This document shows, one piece after another, positions 8,193 to 16,292 of a stretch of 64,000 nt of DNA (its first letter is position 1; every line of letters begins with the position of its first letter). The DNA is from Streptomyces sp. NBC_01264. GTDB lineage: Bacteria > Actinomycetota > Actinomycetes > Streptomycetales > Streptomycetaceae. A program made the position numbers and the translations under genes. Location of the stretch: positions 558,001 to 622,000 of the forward strand of contig NZ_JAPEOX010000001.1 of NCBI RefSeq assembly GCF_026340675.1, given 5' to 3'. The notes beneath the pieces were generated by a model. It made no database searches and was not told the DNA's origin. It was given only the letters and a program-made list of their open reading frames with translations.

Positions 8193-9391
8193 GCCGTCCC
8201 CCCGTACGAACCGTGCGAACCGCGCGGACGGTCCGAGGCGTCCGCCGGCGGCATCGCGGCCGTCACCTTCAGCCCGCCCTCCTGCCGGACGCGGAGGTCG
8301 AGGCTGCCGCCGTGCGCGGACACGATCGCGGCGACGATCGAGAGCCCCAGTCCGGAACTCTCCTGCGAGCCGGTCCGGTCGGCGCCGAGCCGCTCGAACG
8401 GCTGGGTGAGCCGGTCCACCTGGTCCTGGTCGAGGACGTTCCCGCCGGTCTCGACGACGAGACGGGACCGGGGAGCCTCCTCCGCGCCGGCGCCGTCCTG
8501 CGTGGCGAGGCGGATCCAGCCGCCCTCGTGGTTGTGCACGATCGCGTTGTCGATCACGTTCTGCACCAGTCGCGACAGCAGCGCCGGGCTGCCCCGTGTC
8601 CACGCCTTCGACGTCAGCTCGCCCTCCACGGCCAGGTTCTTCCCGGCGATGGCGTCGGCCCGGGCGGCCAGCGCCTCCCCCGCCAGCTCGGCGAGCGATA
8701 CGGGGACCCGGTCGGGGAGGACGCCGTGCTGCGCCCGGGCGAGCACGAGGAAGCCCTCCAAGAGGCGGTCCACCCGGTCCAGTTCGGTGCGCACCCGGCC
8801 GGCGAGCGCGACGGTCTGCGCCGCGGGCTGCGGTTTGGCCACGGCCACGTCCAGCGAGGCCCGGATCGTCGTCAGCGGGGTGCGCAGTTCGTGCGAGGCG
8901 TTGGCCACGAAGCGCCGTTGCGCGGCGAACGAGGCCTCCAGTCGCGCCAGGAGGCCGTCGACCGTGTCCGCGAGCTCCTTGACCTCGTCGGCGGGCCCGG
9001 CCACGGCGAGCCGCTGGTCCAGGTTGTCCGCGGAGATCCGCCGCGTGGCCGCGGTGATCAGGCGCAGTGGGCGCAGGACGTGGCCGGCGAGGATCCGGCC
9101 GAGCAGGAGCGAGACGGCCGCCATCACCACGATCGCGATCAGCGAGCCGAACAGGAGCTGCCTGGACTGCTGTGCGTGCACCTCGGCGAGCTGTCGTTCG
9201 AGGTCGAGGACGTGCTGTGCGACGCCCGTGGCCGGCTCGCCGGGCGGCGGCTCACCCGGAACGGAACGGGTCATGTCGGAGCGGGAGAACAAGTAGATCA
9301 GGCCGATCAGCCCGATCCCGGACGCCAGGAACACCGTCGCGTAGAGCATCGTGAACCGCCTTCCGACGGTCCTGTGCCTCAATCCGGCCAT
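8189..9391 (-). CDS. Sensor histidine kinase
   Basis: A 400-aa membrane kinase. Transmembrane segments lie at about residues 13-35 and 79-99, separated by a short 43-residue extracytoplasmic loop (GEPPPGEPATG). A HAMP domain follows (about 100-155). HisKA has the phospho-accepting His167 in SHELRTPL, and HATPase_c has N-box NVIDNAIVHN and G2 box GLGLSIVAAIV. The small loop suggests it senses the membrane or a partner protein rather than a free ligand. The ATG at 9391 is preceded by GGAGAGAAG. The gene ends inside the response-regulator start (ATGA overlap). It is transcribed away from the permease gene, with only about 110 bases between them. Confidence 0.92.
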   Translation of the reverse strand: MAGLRHRTVGRRFTMLYATVFLASGIGLIGLIYLFSRSDMTRSVPGEPPPGEPATGVAQHVLDLERQLAEVHAQQSRQLLFGSLIAIVVMAAVSLLLGRILAGHVLRPLRLITAATRRISADNLDQRLAVAGPADEVKELADTVDGLLARLEASFAAQRRFVANASHELRTPLTTIRASLDVAVAKPQPAAQTVALAGRVRTELDRVDRLLEGFLVLARAQHGVLPDRVPVSLAELAGEALAARADAIAGKNLAVEGELTSKAWTRGSPALLSRLVQNVIDNAIVHNHEGGWIRLATQDGAGAEEAPRSRLVVETGGNVLDQDQVDRLTQPFERLGADRTGSQESSGLGLSIVAAIVSAHGGSLDLRVRQEGGLKVTAAMPPADASDRPRGSHGSYGGTA

Positions 9392-9502
9392 GGCTTCTCT
9401 CCCCGTCCCGTCCGATGGCGTCCAGCATGCCCGCCGTCACCTAACAGCGTCATGACAGCGACGGTTCGGACCGCGTTACGGGCGGCTGCGTAGAACCGAA
9501 GC

Positions 9503-11074
9503 ATGCTCACACACAACGAACTGCTCCGGCAGGAGTGGACCCGCTTCCTGCGTCCGGCCCGGCTGATCGCCCTGGTCACCGCGGCCCTGATGGTCCTCGC
9601 CCTCGGCCTGCTCTACGCCTTCGGCAACCACGCGTCCTGCGCCGGCACCTGCCCGGCCGACCCCACGGGTCCGGACGGCACCGCGGTCAGCGACCAGTTC
9701 GCCTTCATGCACCGGGATCTGGGTCGCGAGGGAAGCATCACGGTCCGGATGACGTCCATGACGGGCACGATCACCTATCCCCCGCCCCACCACGACCAGA
9801 TCGTCCCGGGCCTGGTGCCGTGGGCGAAGGCCGGGATCATCGTCAAGGACGGGCTCGGCCAGGGATCCTCGTACGCGGCCCTGATGGTCACCGGCGAGCA
9901 CGGCGTGCGGATGCAGTACGACTACGGCCACGACATCGCCGGGAGCCCCGTCAACGGCGCCGCGGTCTCGGAGCGGTCACCGGTGTGGCTGCGGCTGACG
10001 CGGGCGGGCGACACCGTCACGGGCTACGAGTCCTCCGACGGCGAGCGGTGGGTGAAGGTGGCCGCCGTGAAGCTCGCCGGGCTGTCGGACACCGCGCAGG
10101 TCGGCATGTTCGCCACGTCCCCCGGCGACCTCACGCTGCGTCCGGCCGGTCTCGGCGGGGCCACGGAGCAGGTGCGCTTCACCCAGGCCGCCGGTTCCTT
10201 CGACGACATCGGCCTGGAGGGCGCTCCCGCGGACGGGGGCTGGCGGGCCGGGCTGGTCGGCGAGATGAACACGACCGACTGGGAGAAGGGCCGGCCGGCC
10301 GGGGCCGTGGAGAAGGACGGCACGGTCACCGTCACAGGTGCCGGCGACATCTCGCCCGCGGCGACCTCGGGCGGCCGTCCCGTGGAGGGGATGCTGACCG
10401 GTCTGAGCCTCGCCCTGCTCATCGTGCTGGTGGTGGCGGTGCGGTTCGCCGGCGGCGGGAACCGGGGCGCCGGCGGGTCCGGCCGACGGCAGCCGGTGGA
10501 CGGCGCACCGCTCACCCGTGCGGTGCTCGGGGCGAGGGCCGTCGTCGTGGGGGCCGTGACGTTCGTGACCGGCCTGCTCGCCGTGGGCATCGTACTGCCG
10601 GTCGGACTCGCGGTACTGAAGTCCAACGGGGTTCCCGTCGTGGGACTTTCGGCACTGACCGGAGCCCGGGTCGTCATCGGCGTCTCCGCCGCGCTCGCCC
10701 TGACGGCCGTGCTCGCCCTGTCCCTCGGCACGGCGCTCCGGCGGCGGTGGCTCGCGGTGCTCGTGGCCGTCTCGGTGGTCGTGGTCCCGTACGCCGTGAG
10801 CACCGTCCCCCTGCTGAGCGACGCGCTCGCGCAGTGGTTGCTGAGGGTGACTCCGGCCGCCGGGTTCGCCGTCCAGCAGACGCTGGTGGAGCACCCGCAG
10901 GTCACCGCGCAGTACGCGCCTTCCGCCGGGTACTTCCCGCTGCCCTGGTGGGCCGGGATGGCGGTGCTGTGCGCGTACGTGGCGGCGGCCATGGCCCTAG
11001 CGCTGCGCCGGCTGCCGCGGAGCGGTGAGGGGGCCGGCACCCCGGCCGGCGTTCCCGTGGGCGAGGCGGTATAG
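9503..11074 (+). CDS. ABC-2-like permease with extracellular concanavalin/DUF1349-like domain
   Basis: A 523-aa protein. Residues about 18-42 form a first transmembrane helix. Residues about 45-295 form a large extracytoplasmic domain whose core (WAKAGIIVKDGLGQGSSYAA, then VWLRLTRAGDTVTGYESSDG, then QVGMFATSP) matches the jelly-roll pattern of DUF1349/LamG-like carbohydrate-binding domains. About six further helices follow from residue 300, as in ABC-2 permeases. No ATPase gene is adjacent. The divergent two-component system suggests induction by envelope stress or an antibiotic. The export role is inferred; the odd feature is the lectin-like insert between helix 1 and the rest. Confidence 0.7.
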   Translation: MLTHNELLRQEWTRFLRPARLIALVTAALMVLALGLLYAFGNHASCAGTCPADPTGPDGTAVSDQFAFMHRDLGREGSITVRMTSMTGTITYPPPHHDQIVPGLVPWAKAGIIVKDGLGQGSSYAALMVTGEHGVRMQYDYGHDIAGSPVNGAAVSERSPVWLRLTRAGDTVTGYESSDGERWVKVAAVKLAGLSDTAQVGMFATSPGDLTLRPAGLGGATEQVRFTQAAGSFDDIGLEGAPADGGWRAGLVGEMNTTDWEKGRPAGAVEKDGTVTVTGAGDISPAATSGGRPVEGMLTGLSLALLIVLVVAVRFAGGGNRGAGGSGRRQPVDGAPLTRAVLGARAVVVGAVTFVTGLLAVGIVLPVGLAVLKSNGVPVVGLSALTGARVVIGVSAALALTAVLALSLGTALRRRWLAVLVAVSVVVVPYAVSTVPLLSDALAQWLLRVTPAAGFAVQQTLVEHPQVTAQYAPSAGYFPLPWWAGMAVLCAYVAAAMALALRRLPRSGEGAGTPAGVPVGEAV

Positions 11075-11092
11075 GCCTCCGGGGAGGCGGGG

Positions 11093-11131
11093 GGCGGCGG
11101 CGCGGGAGCGGTGGGCTCCCGCGCCGCCGCC
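11093..11131. terminator. Bidirectional hairpin terminator
   Basis: A perfect 17-bp inverted repeat (11093-11109 and 11115-11131) with a GGTGG loop lies between the convergent permease and M64 peptidase genes. It has no long T-run on either strand, as is usual in Streptomyces. Confidence 0.85.
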
Positions 11132-11158
11132 GTGCGCGGCGCCCGTCCCGGCCACTGC

Positions 11159-12520
11159 CTACCGGCGGACGTTCCACCCGACGGTGGAACGGAGGGTGCG
11201 GACGATCTCCGGGTCGCGGACCGAGGGGGTCCGGTCCTCGGCGGTCACCGACAGGGTGTGGGTGCGCAGGTCGGGGAGCCGCAGCTCCGCGACCGTCACG
11301 TCGGTCCGGCCGGCCAGCCGCCCGAGCTCCCGGCCGTCGAGGTACCAGCGGACCCGCAGTTGCCGGCCGTCGGCGCCGGTGAGCCGGGGTACGGCCACCT
11401 TCGCGGTGTGCCGGGTCCGCAGGGTGCGGTCCGTCGGGGTGAGCGCGGTGACGGTGCTCGCGTGCTGGTGGAAGCCGGCGATCATCGCCTCGACTCCGGG
11501 CAGGTTGAAGGGTTTGCCCAGGACCCGCATCAGCGAGTTGTCGGTGGGCCGGTGGAGCCCGGTGACGAAGTAGCCGCCGCCCTCGTAGGCGCCGACGGTG
11601 CCCCCGTCCGGGGAGGGCTCGCCCAGCCAGCGGTACCATTTGGCGCGCCGGGCGGCCATCCGGTCGGCGGACAGCGTGGAGCTGTTGGACTCGGCGGGCT
11701 CGGGCCCGGTGTACTTCTCGTAGTCGGGGACACCGGGGTAGAAGTACTCGTCGGCGAGTTTGCCGAGGGAGTGGCCCGTCTCGTGGATGGCCACCTGGCC
11801 GGACTTGGCGTTGTCCGCCGAGGCGGTGGAGATGCCCTCGTAGCCGAGGGTGGCACTGGGCTCGTTGTAGCCGGCGCCGCCGTACTTGGCGCTGTTGGCC
11901 AGGACGATGACCAGGTCGGCCTCGGGTGCCTTGGCCACGTAGGAGTCCACCTTGGGCTGGTCTACGCACAGGAGCCGCTCGATCTCCTCGCACCAGAAGT
12001 ACGCGCCGAGGGCCGTGTCGCGGACGGCCGCCCGGTCGGGGTCGCCGGTGACGCCCGACTCCCGGGACACGGCGTCGGCCGTCCAGACGTTGAAAAGGTT
12101 CCGGTAGGTGGCGTACGGCTCCACCGCCGTCACCTCGGCCCACTTGGCCTGCGCGTCGGTGTGGAACTTCGCCAGCTGGTCCGCCGTGTAGCCGTCGCCG
12201 ATGACGACCACGTCCAGCCGGTCGGCGGTGGGGCCGTTGTCGACCAGCTTGACCACCTCGCCGTCCGCCGCGCGCTCCGCCTCGGAGAGCCGGGCGCCCG
12301 CTTCGGCCGGCCGGTCGGCCCGGGCGGGCACGCGGGTGTGGCCCGATCCGGCGTCACCACCCTGCTCCGGACCCGGGATCTCCACCACCAGCCGGGGCGT
12401 GACCGGGGCGCCGGCCGCGCGGACGGGTCCGGCGGCCAGCAGCGCGGCGGTCGCGCAGGCAGCCGCGACTACTGCCCGCAGGGCCACCCGGGCGGCGGCC
12501 GGGCGTCTGTCGTGGTGCAT
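11159..12520 (-). CDS. Secreted M64-family zinc metallopeptidase
   Basis: A 453-aa protein with a signal peptide (about residues 1-36, cleavage after AAGPVRA). The catalytic domain starts with VVVIGDGYTADQLAKFH, a hallmark of the IgA-peptidase M64 family. The zinc motif HETGH is at residues 246-250, followed by LGKLADEY, which supplies a further likely ligand. The C-terminal about 100 residues form a beta domain (RVRWYLDGRELGRL). It is predicted to be an extracellular endopeptidase of unknown substrate. The ATG at 12520 has AGGAGG upstream. The promoter must lie in the 139-base gap shared with the divergent XRE-TPR regulator, which may control it. Confidence 0.85.
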   Translation of the reverse strand: MHHDRRPAAARVALRAVVAAACATAALLAAGPVRAAGAPVTPRLVVEIPGPEQGGDAGSGHTRVPARADRPAEAGARLSEAERAADGEVVKLVDNGPTADRLDVVVIGDGYTADQLAKFHTDAQAKWAEVTAVEPYATYRNLFNVWTADAVSRESGVTGDPDRAAVRDTALGAYFWCEEIERLLCVDQPKVDSYVAKAPEADLVIVLANSAKYGGAGYNEPSATLGYEGISTASADNAKSGQVAIHETGHSLGKLADEYFYPGVPDYEKYTGPEPAESNSSTLSADRMAARRAKWYRWLGEPSPDGGTVGAYEGGGYFVTGLHRPTDNSLMRVLGKPFNLPGVEAMIAGFHQHASTVTALTPTDRTLRTRHTAKVAVPRLTGADGRQLRVRWYLDGRELGRLAGRTDVTVAELRLPDLRTHTLSVTAEDRTPSVRDPEIVRTLRSTVGWNVRR

Positions 12521-12659
12521 GAAGTCCTCCTGCGGTGAAGGGAGTTAAGGAGAGATGTAAGTGCACTGAATCGGTTGCTTAAATTAGGCGGCGCACGACG
12601 GGTGCGCAATGGCCTGCTCCCCCTGAATACTGGGCAGTTCGAGCAACCAGGGGGATCCC

Positions 12660-14051
12660 ATGGACGAACCGGCCGAGATCGGCCGCAGGGTTCAGCGCAT
12701 GCGCACCGAACTCGGCCTGACACAGCGCAAGTTGGCGGAGCCCTCGTACACCCCCGCCTATGTCTCCACGCTGGAGTCGGGCAAGGTGCGCCCCTCCGAG
12801 GCCGCGCTGCGCTTCCTGGCCGGACGGCTCGGCACCACCTACGAGGAACTGGCCACCGGACGCCCCGCCGCTCTGGCCACCGAACTGCGCCTGGCCCTCA
12901 CCGACACCCAGCAGCTCCTGGCCTCCGGCGCGGCCGTCGAGGCCGCCGTCCACTACCGGCGGCTGCTCACCGAAGCGGAGGACCTCGGGCTCACCGACGA
13001 GCGGGTCGGGGCGCTGCTCGGACTCGGCGACTGCGCCCTGGAGACGGGCGAACTCCCCGCCGCCATCAGCCACTTCGAGTCGGCCGAACGCCTCCTGGCC
13101 GACGAACCGCTCCCCCGCCGCGCCCGCCCGATCCGGGGCCGCGCCGTGGCGCACCTGCTGTCCGGGGAGCTGCGCTACGCCTGCTACCTGCTCGAATCGA
13201 CCATCGACGAGCTGGGGGCGAGCGGACTGGCCGATCCCGAGGCACTGGTACTGCTCTACGCCGCGGTCATCGGGCCGTACATCGACATGGGCGCCCACGC
13301 CCGGGCCGCCCACGCCGCCGAACTCGCCCTGTCACTGGCCCCCCAGGTCACCGATCCGGCCCTGGTGGCGGGGATGCACCGGCAGGTCGCGCGGACCTTC
13401 CTGACGGAGGGGCGGGTGGCCGATGCCGACGCCTCCCTGGCCAAGGCCCAGGCGATCTACGGGCAGCTACAGCTGCGGACCGACCTGGCGCACTGCCACT
13501 GGATGCGCGGCTACGTACAGGCCCAGAACGGGGACCTCGCCTCCGCCGAGCGGGAACTGCGCACGGCCCGGGAGATGCTCTCGGCCGGGCGGGCGGCCCT
13601 GTACACCGCGCAGGTCGAGGTCGAGCTGGCCGACGTACTGCGCCGGCTCGGCCGGTACGAGGAAGCCGCCGGGCTCCTCTCGGCCCTGCTGGCGCTCGGA
13701 GACAGCCACGGCGCCGTCCACGCGGGCGGCGCGCACCGGCTCCTCGGCCTGATGGCGGAGGAGCGGGGCGAGCCCGATGCCGCCGAGGAGCACTACGTGC
13801 AGGCCCTGGCGCTGCTGGAGCGCAGCGGGGCGACGGGTGACCTCGCGGACCTGTGCCGGCTCCTGGGCGACCTGCTGCGCCGGGCCGGCCGCACCGAAGC
13901 GGCCCTGGACGCCTACCGCACGGGCCTGGGCCACCGGGCGGCCCCGGGCACCACCACCCTGGGCCCGGCACCCAGGGCTCCGTCGCTCCCGCCCCACCCG
14001 CGGCATCCCTCACCGCGGCATCCCTCACCGGGACAGGCGTCGTCGCGGTGA
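12660..14051 (+). CDS. XRE-family regulator with TPR sensor domain
   Basis: A 463-aa regulator. The N-terminal HTH_XRE domain (residues about 6-68) contains GLTQRKLAEPSYTPAYVSTLESGKVRPS. The rest to about residue 425 is a run of TPR-like helical pairs (for example ALLGLGDCALETGELPAAISHFESAERLL). It ends in a Pro/His/Ser-rich low-complexity tail with a repeated RHPSP. This is a common Streptomyces type in which the TPR part binds a peptide or protein signal. AGGGGGA precedes the ATG. It is divergent from the M64 peptidase gene, and the gap contains a GCGCAC/GTGCGC inverted repeat (12591-12607). Confidence 0.88.
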   Translation: MDEPAEIGRRVQRMRTELGLTQRKLAEPSYTPAYVSTLESGKVRPSEAALRFLAGRLGTTYEELATGRPAALATELRLALTDTQQLLASGAAVEAAVHYRRLLTEAEDLGLTDERVGALLGLGDCALETGELPAAISHFESAERLLADEPLPRRARPIRGRAVAHLLSGELRYACYLLESTIDELGASGLADPEALVLLYAAVIGPYIDMGAHARAAHAAELALSLAPQVTDPALVAGMHRQVARTFLTEGRVADADASLAKAQAIYGQLQLRTDLAHCHWMRGYVQAQNGDLASAERELRTAREMLSAGRAALYTAQVEVELADVLRRLGRYEEAAGLLSALLALGDSHGAVHAGGAHRLLGLMAEERGEPDAAEEHYVQALALLERSGATGDLADLCRLLGDLLRRAGRTEAALDAYRTGLGHRAAPGTTTLGPAPRAPSLPPHPRHPSPRHPSPGQASSR

Positions 14052-14063
14052 GGGGCCAACGGA

Positions 14064-14588
14064 CTACAGGTCGATCCAGTAGCGCCGCTTGGGGCCGATG
14101 AGCGTCTCGCGGACGTCCTCCAGGATGCCGCCGTTGCCCTCGATCGTGCGGATCGAGGCCTGGTTCCCGGGGTCGCAGGTGAGCAGGACCCGGTCGATCC
14201 CCAGCAGCCGGGCCTCGTACACGACCTCGCCCAGGGCCCAGGTGGCCAGGCCGCGGCGGCGGGCCGAGGGGCGCACGCTGTAGCCGATGTGGCCTCCCGC
14301 GTCGAGCAGGAACCCGTTCAGGTAGTGCCGCAGGTCGATCGCACCCAGGTACTCGTCCCCTTCGGCGATCCACCAGTACGTGGCGTGGACGCGTCCGCCC
14401 AGGAGCGGCACCGCGCGGTCCCCGTAGCTCCACAGCCGCTCCGTCCAGGCGGTGAAGCCCTCGAGGGTGTCCACGTCGTCGTCGGAGCCGAGCCCGGCGC
14501 CGTCCATGTGGGCGTCGGGCCCCCATTCCTCCTGCGCGGCGAGCCAGGAGGCGTACAGACGGGGGGTGGGGGTGATCAGCTCGGGCAT
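14064..14588 (-). CDS. GNAT-family N-acetyltransferase
   Basis: A 174-aa acetyltransferase, start chosen at ATG 14588 (MPELITPTPRLYASWL). The longer frame reads back into the 21-bp repeats and is not credible. Family signs are YWWIAEGDEYLGAIDLRHYLN on the central strand, the acetyl-CoA loop region YSVRPSARRRGLATWALGEVVYEA (pattern RRxGLA), and the C-terminal TCDPGNQASIRTIEGNGGIL, as in the RimJ/RimL-type YjdJ-like group. The substrate is unknown. Its start is 44 bases from the repeat block that also sits upstream of the divergent HTH gene, so the two may be co-regulated. Confidence 0.88.
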   Translation of the reverse strand: MPELITPTPRLYASWLAAQEEWGPDAHMDGAGLGSDDDVDTLEGFTAWTERLWSYGDRAVPLLGGRVHATYWWIAEGDEYLGAIDLRHYLNGFLLDAGGHIGYSVRPSARRRGLATWALGEVVYEARLLGIDRVLLTCDPGNQASIRTIEGNGGILEDVRETLIGPKRRYWIDL

Positions 14589-14631
14589 GAACGGACGATA
14601 ACGGTCCGCGGAAACCGCCCCGGGACGTGCC

Positions 14632-14694
14632 CTGGTCCCCCTTTTGGCCAACCTGATCCCCCCTTTGGTCAACCTGGTCCCCCTTTTAGTCAAT
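14632..14694. promoter_or_regulatory. Three phased 21-bp direct repeats, candidate operator
   Basis: Units at 14632-14652, 14653-14673 and 14674-14694 share the pattern CTGRTCCCCCYTTTNGBCAAY with exactly 21-bp spacing (two helical turns). They lie between the divergent GNAT and HTH genes and abut the AT-rich GATTATATT stretch (14702-14710) just before the HTH gene. They probably bind that regulator cooperatively. Confidence 0.75.
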
Positions 14695-14716
14695 GGGTAT
14701 CGATTATATTGGGGTC

Positions 14717-15367
14717 ATGACCGAAATGCCCCGTGGTGTGGATGCCCAGCGTGTCCACCACGCCCTGGCCGTACCGTCACGTCAGCGTCTGATGACCCTG
14801 CTGCGGGAGGCGGACGGCCTGCTGGGCGTGGATGACTTGGCCGCTGCCACGGGGCTTTCGGTCGCCACCGTCCGGCACCACCTGGCCACCCTGGCCGAGG
14901 CGGGCCTGGTCGCGGCCACCGCCTCGGCCGGGCCTGGCCGGGGCCGTCCGAGACTGCGGTACGCCGCCACCCGGCCCGACCCCCAGGAAGAACCGGCCGA
15001 CGCCCCCTTCCGGGAACTCGCCCAGGCCCTGGCCGACGCGGTCGGGGGTGGCCCGGGCGCCTGCCGCGAGGCCGGCCTCGGCTGGGGGCGCCGGCTGACC
15101 GGGAGCGGACCCGCGACGGAGCGGGTGTTCGCCGCCGCCGCCCGGATGGGCTTCGCACCGCAGGACGCACCGGGGCCCGACCCCGACACCCGACGGGTCC
15201 TGCTGCACGCGTGCCCGTACCGGGAACTGGCCCGGACCCGGCCCGAGGTCGTGTGCGCCGTCCATCAAGGCGTCCTGGACGGCCTGCTGGAGGCCGACGG
15301 GGCCACAGTGCGGCTGCTTCCCTTCATCGGCCCGGACCTGTGCGCGGCGGACCTGCGCAGCACCTGA
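14717..15367 (+). CDS. HTH transcriptional regulator, SufR-like with C-terminal Cys motif
   Basis: A 216-aa regulator. The winged helix (residues about 12-75) has the recognition region GVDDLAAATGLSVATVRHHLATL. The C-terminal part carries HACPYRELARTRPEVVCAVHQG, a Cys-x(n)-Cys pattern seen in DeoR/ArsR-like regulators related to the iron-sulfur sensor SufR. A metal or Fe-S cluster could be bound, but no Fe-S assembly genes are nearby. ATG 14717 was chosen. Another in-frame ATG at 14693 lies inside the last 21-bp repeat. With the AT-rich stretch so close to the start, the mRNA may have a very short leader. Confidence 0.78.
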   Translation: MTEMPRGVDAQRVHHALAVPSRQRLMTLLREADGLLGVDDLAAATGLSVATVRHHLATLAEAGLVAATASAGPGRGRPRLRYAATRPDPQEEPADAPFRELAQALADAVGGGPGACREAGLGWGRRLTGSGPATERVFAAAARMGFAPQDAPGPDPDTRRVLLHACPYRELARTRPEVVCAVHQGVLDGLLEADGATVRLLPFIGPDLCAADLRST

Positions 15368-15420
15368 GCCGGTGCCGGGAGCCGGTCGCGGTCGCGGTCC
15401 CGGTCCCGCTTGCGGCGGCG

Positions 15421-16173
15421 TCAGATGCGGCGGCCGGTGACGTGGCCGCCGTCCACCCGCAGGGCGTGGCCGGTCACGAACCCGGCGCCCGCGAGGTAGA
15501 GCACGGCGTCGGAGATCTCGGCGACCTCGCCGACCCGGTCCTGGAGGGCGAGACCGCCGAAGGCGTCCACGTCGGAAGCCCCGTGCAGAGGAGTGCGGAT
15601 GATGCCCGGCGCGACCAGGTTGACGCTGATCCCGTCGGCGGCGAGCTCGGCCGCGAGGCTCGTCGTCAACGCGTGCACACCGGCCTTGCTGACCACGGGC
15701 GCGGTGGCCGGGAAGCCGGCCAGCGCGTGGTCCACGAGCACGGTGCCGATGTTGACGATGCTGCCGCCCCGCCCCTGGGCGCGCAGGGCCCGTACGACCG
15801 CCTGCGTGGTGAGGTAGGTGCCCTTGAGGTTCCCCGTCAGATAGCCGTCGAGCTCGTCCTCCGTCACCTCGGTGAACGGCTTCGGCTCGAAGGTGCCGGC
15901 GTTGTTGACGAGGACGTCGATCCGCCCGAACCGATCGAGTGCCGCGCGGACGAGCGCTTCACCGGTCTCCCGGTCGGCGGTGGTGCCCGCGACGCACGCG
16001 GTGCGCCCGGGGTGACCGAGGCCGGCGGCGGCCTTGGCGAGGCGGTCGGCGTCCCTGCCGTTGAGTACGACGTTCGCGCCGGCCGCCAGGAAGGCGCGGG
16101 CGATGTCGAGGCCCATGCCGCTGGAGGATCCGGTGACGATGGCCGTGGTCGCGTGGATCTGGGTGTCCGTCAT
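15421..16173 (-). CDS. SDR-family oxidoreductase lacking the usual catalytic Tyr
   Basis: A 250-aa short-chain dehydrogenase. The Rossmann motif TGSSSGMGLDIARAF and NNAG are intact, and the C-terminal GGHVTGRR is typical. In the active-site segment the expected YxxxK reads PVVSK: the Lys is present but the Tyr position is Pro. The Ser region (NIGTVLVDHALAG) is also altered. It therefore belongs to a divergent SDR subgroup and may not be a normal dehydrogenase. It is divergent from a LysR regulator with a shared 119-base control region, the usual arrangement for a LysR target gene. Confidence 0.85.
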   Translation of the reverse strand: MTDTQIHATTAIVTGSSSGMGLDIARAFLAAGANVVLNGRDADRLAKAAAGLGHPGRTACVAGTTADRETGEALVRAALDRFGRIDVLVNNAGTFEPKPFTEVTEDELDGYLTGNLKGTYLTTQAVVRALRAQGRGGSIVNIGTVLVDHALAGFPATAPVVSKAGVHALTTSLAAELAADGISVNLVAPGIIRTPLHGASDVDAFGGLALQDRVGEVAEISDAVLYLAGAGFVTGHALRVDGGHVTGRRI

Positions 16174-16233
16174 GTGGCTCGTGCCTTTCGTGGGTGGCGG
16201 CCCGGGAGGTCCCCGCGGCCGACACCGGAAAGC

Positions 16234-16252
16234 TATGGGCCCTCAATCCATA
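16234..16252. promoter_or_regulatory. Candidate LysR binding site
   Basis: TATGG-N9-CCATA is a perfect 5-bp dyad in the divergent SDR/LysR promoter region, 40 bases before the LysR start. The T-N11-A pattern of LysR boxes fits. Confidence 0.5.
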
Positions 16253-16292
16253 ACACCACGATGGAAATTGAAGCATGTGATAATCCCCCGTT

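Noticed and set aside
15368..15420. Short GGTCGC/GGTCCC runs between the SufR-like and SDR genes.
   Set aside because: Simple-sequence bias with no consistent period or hairpin.
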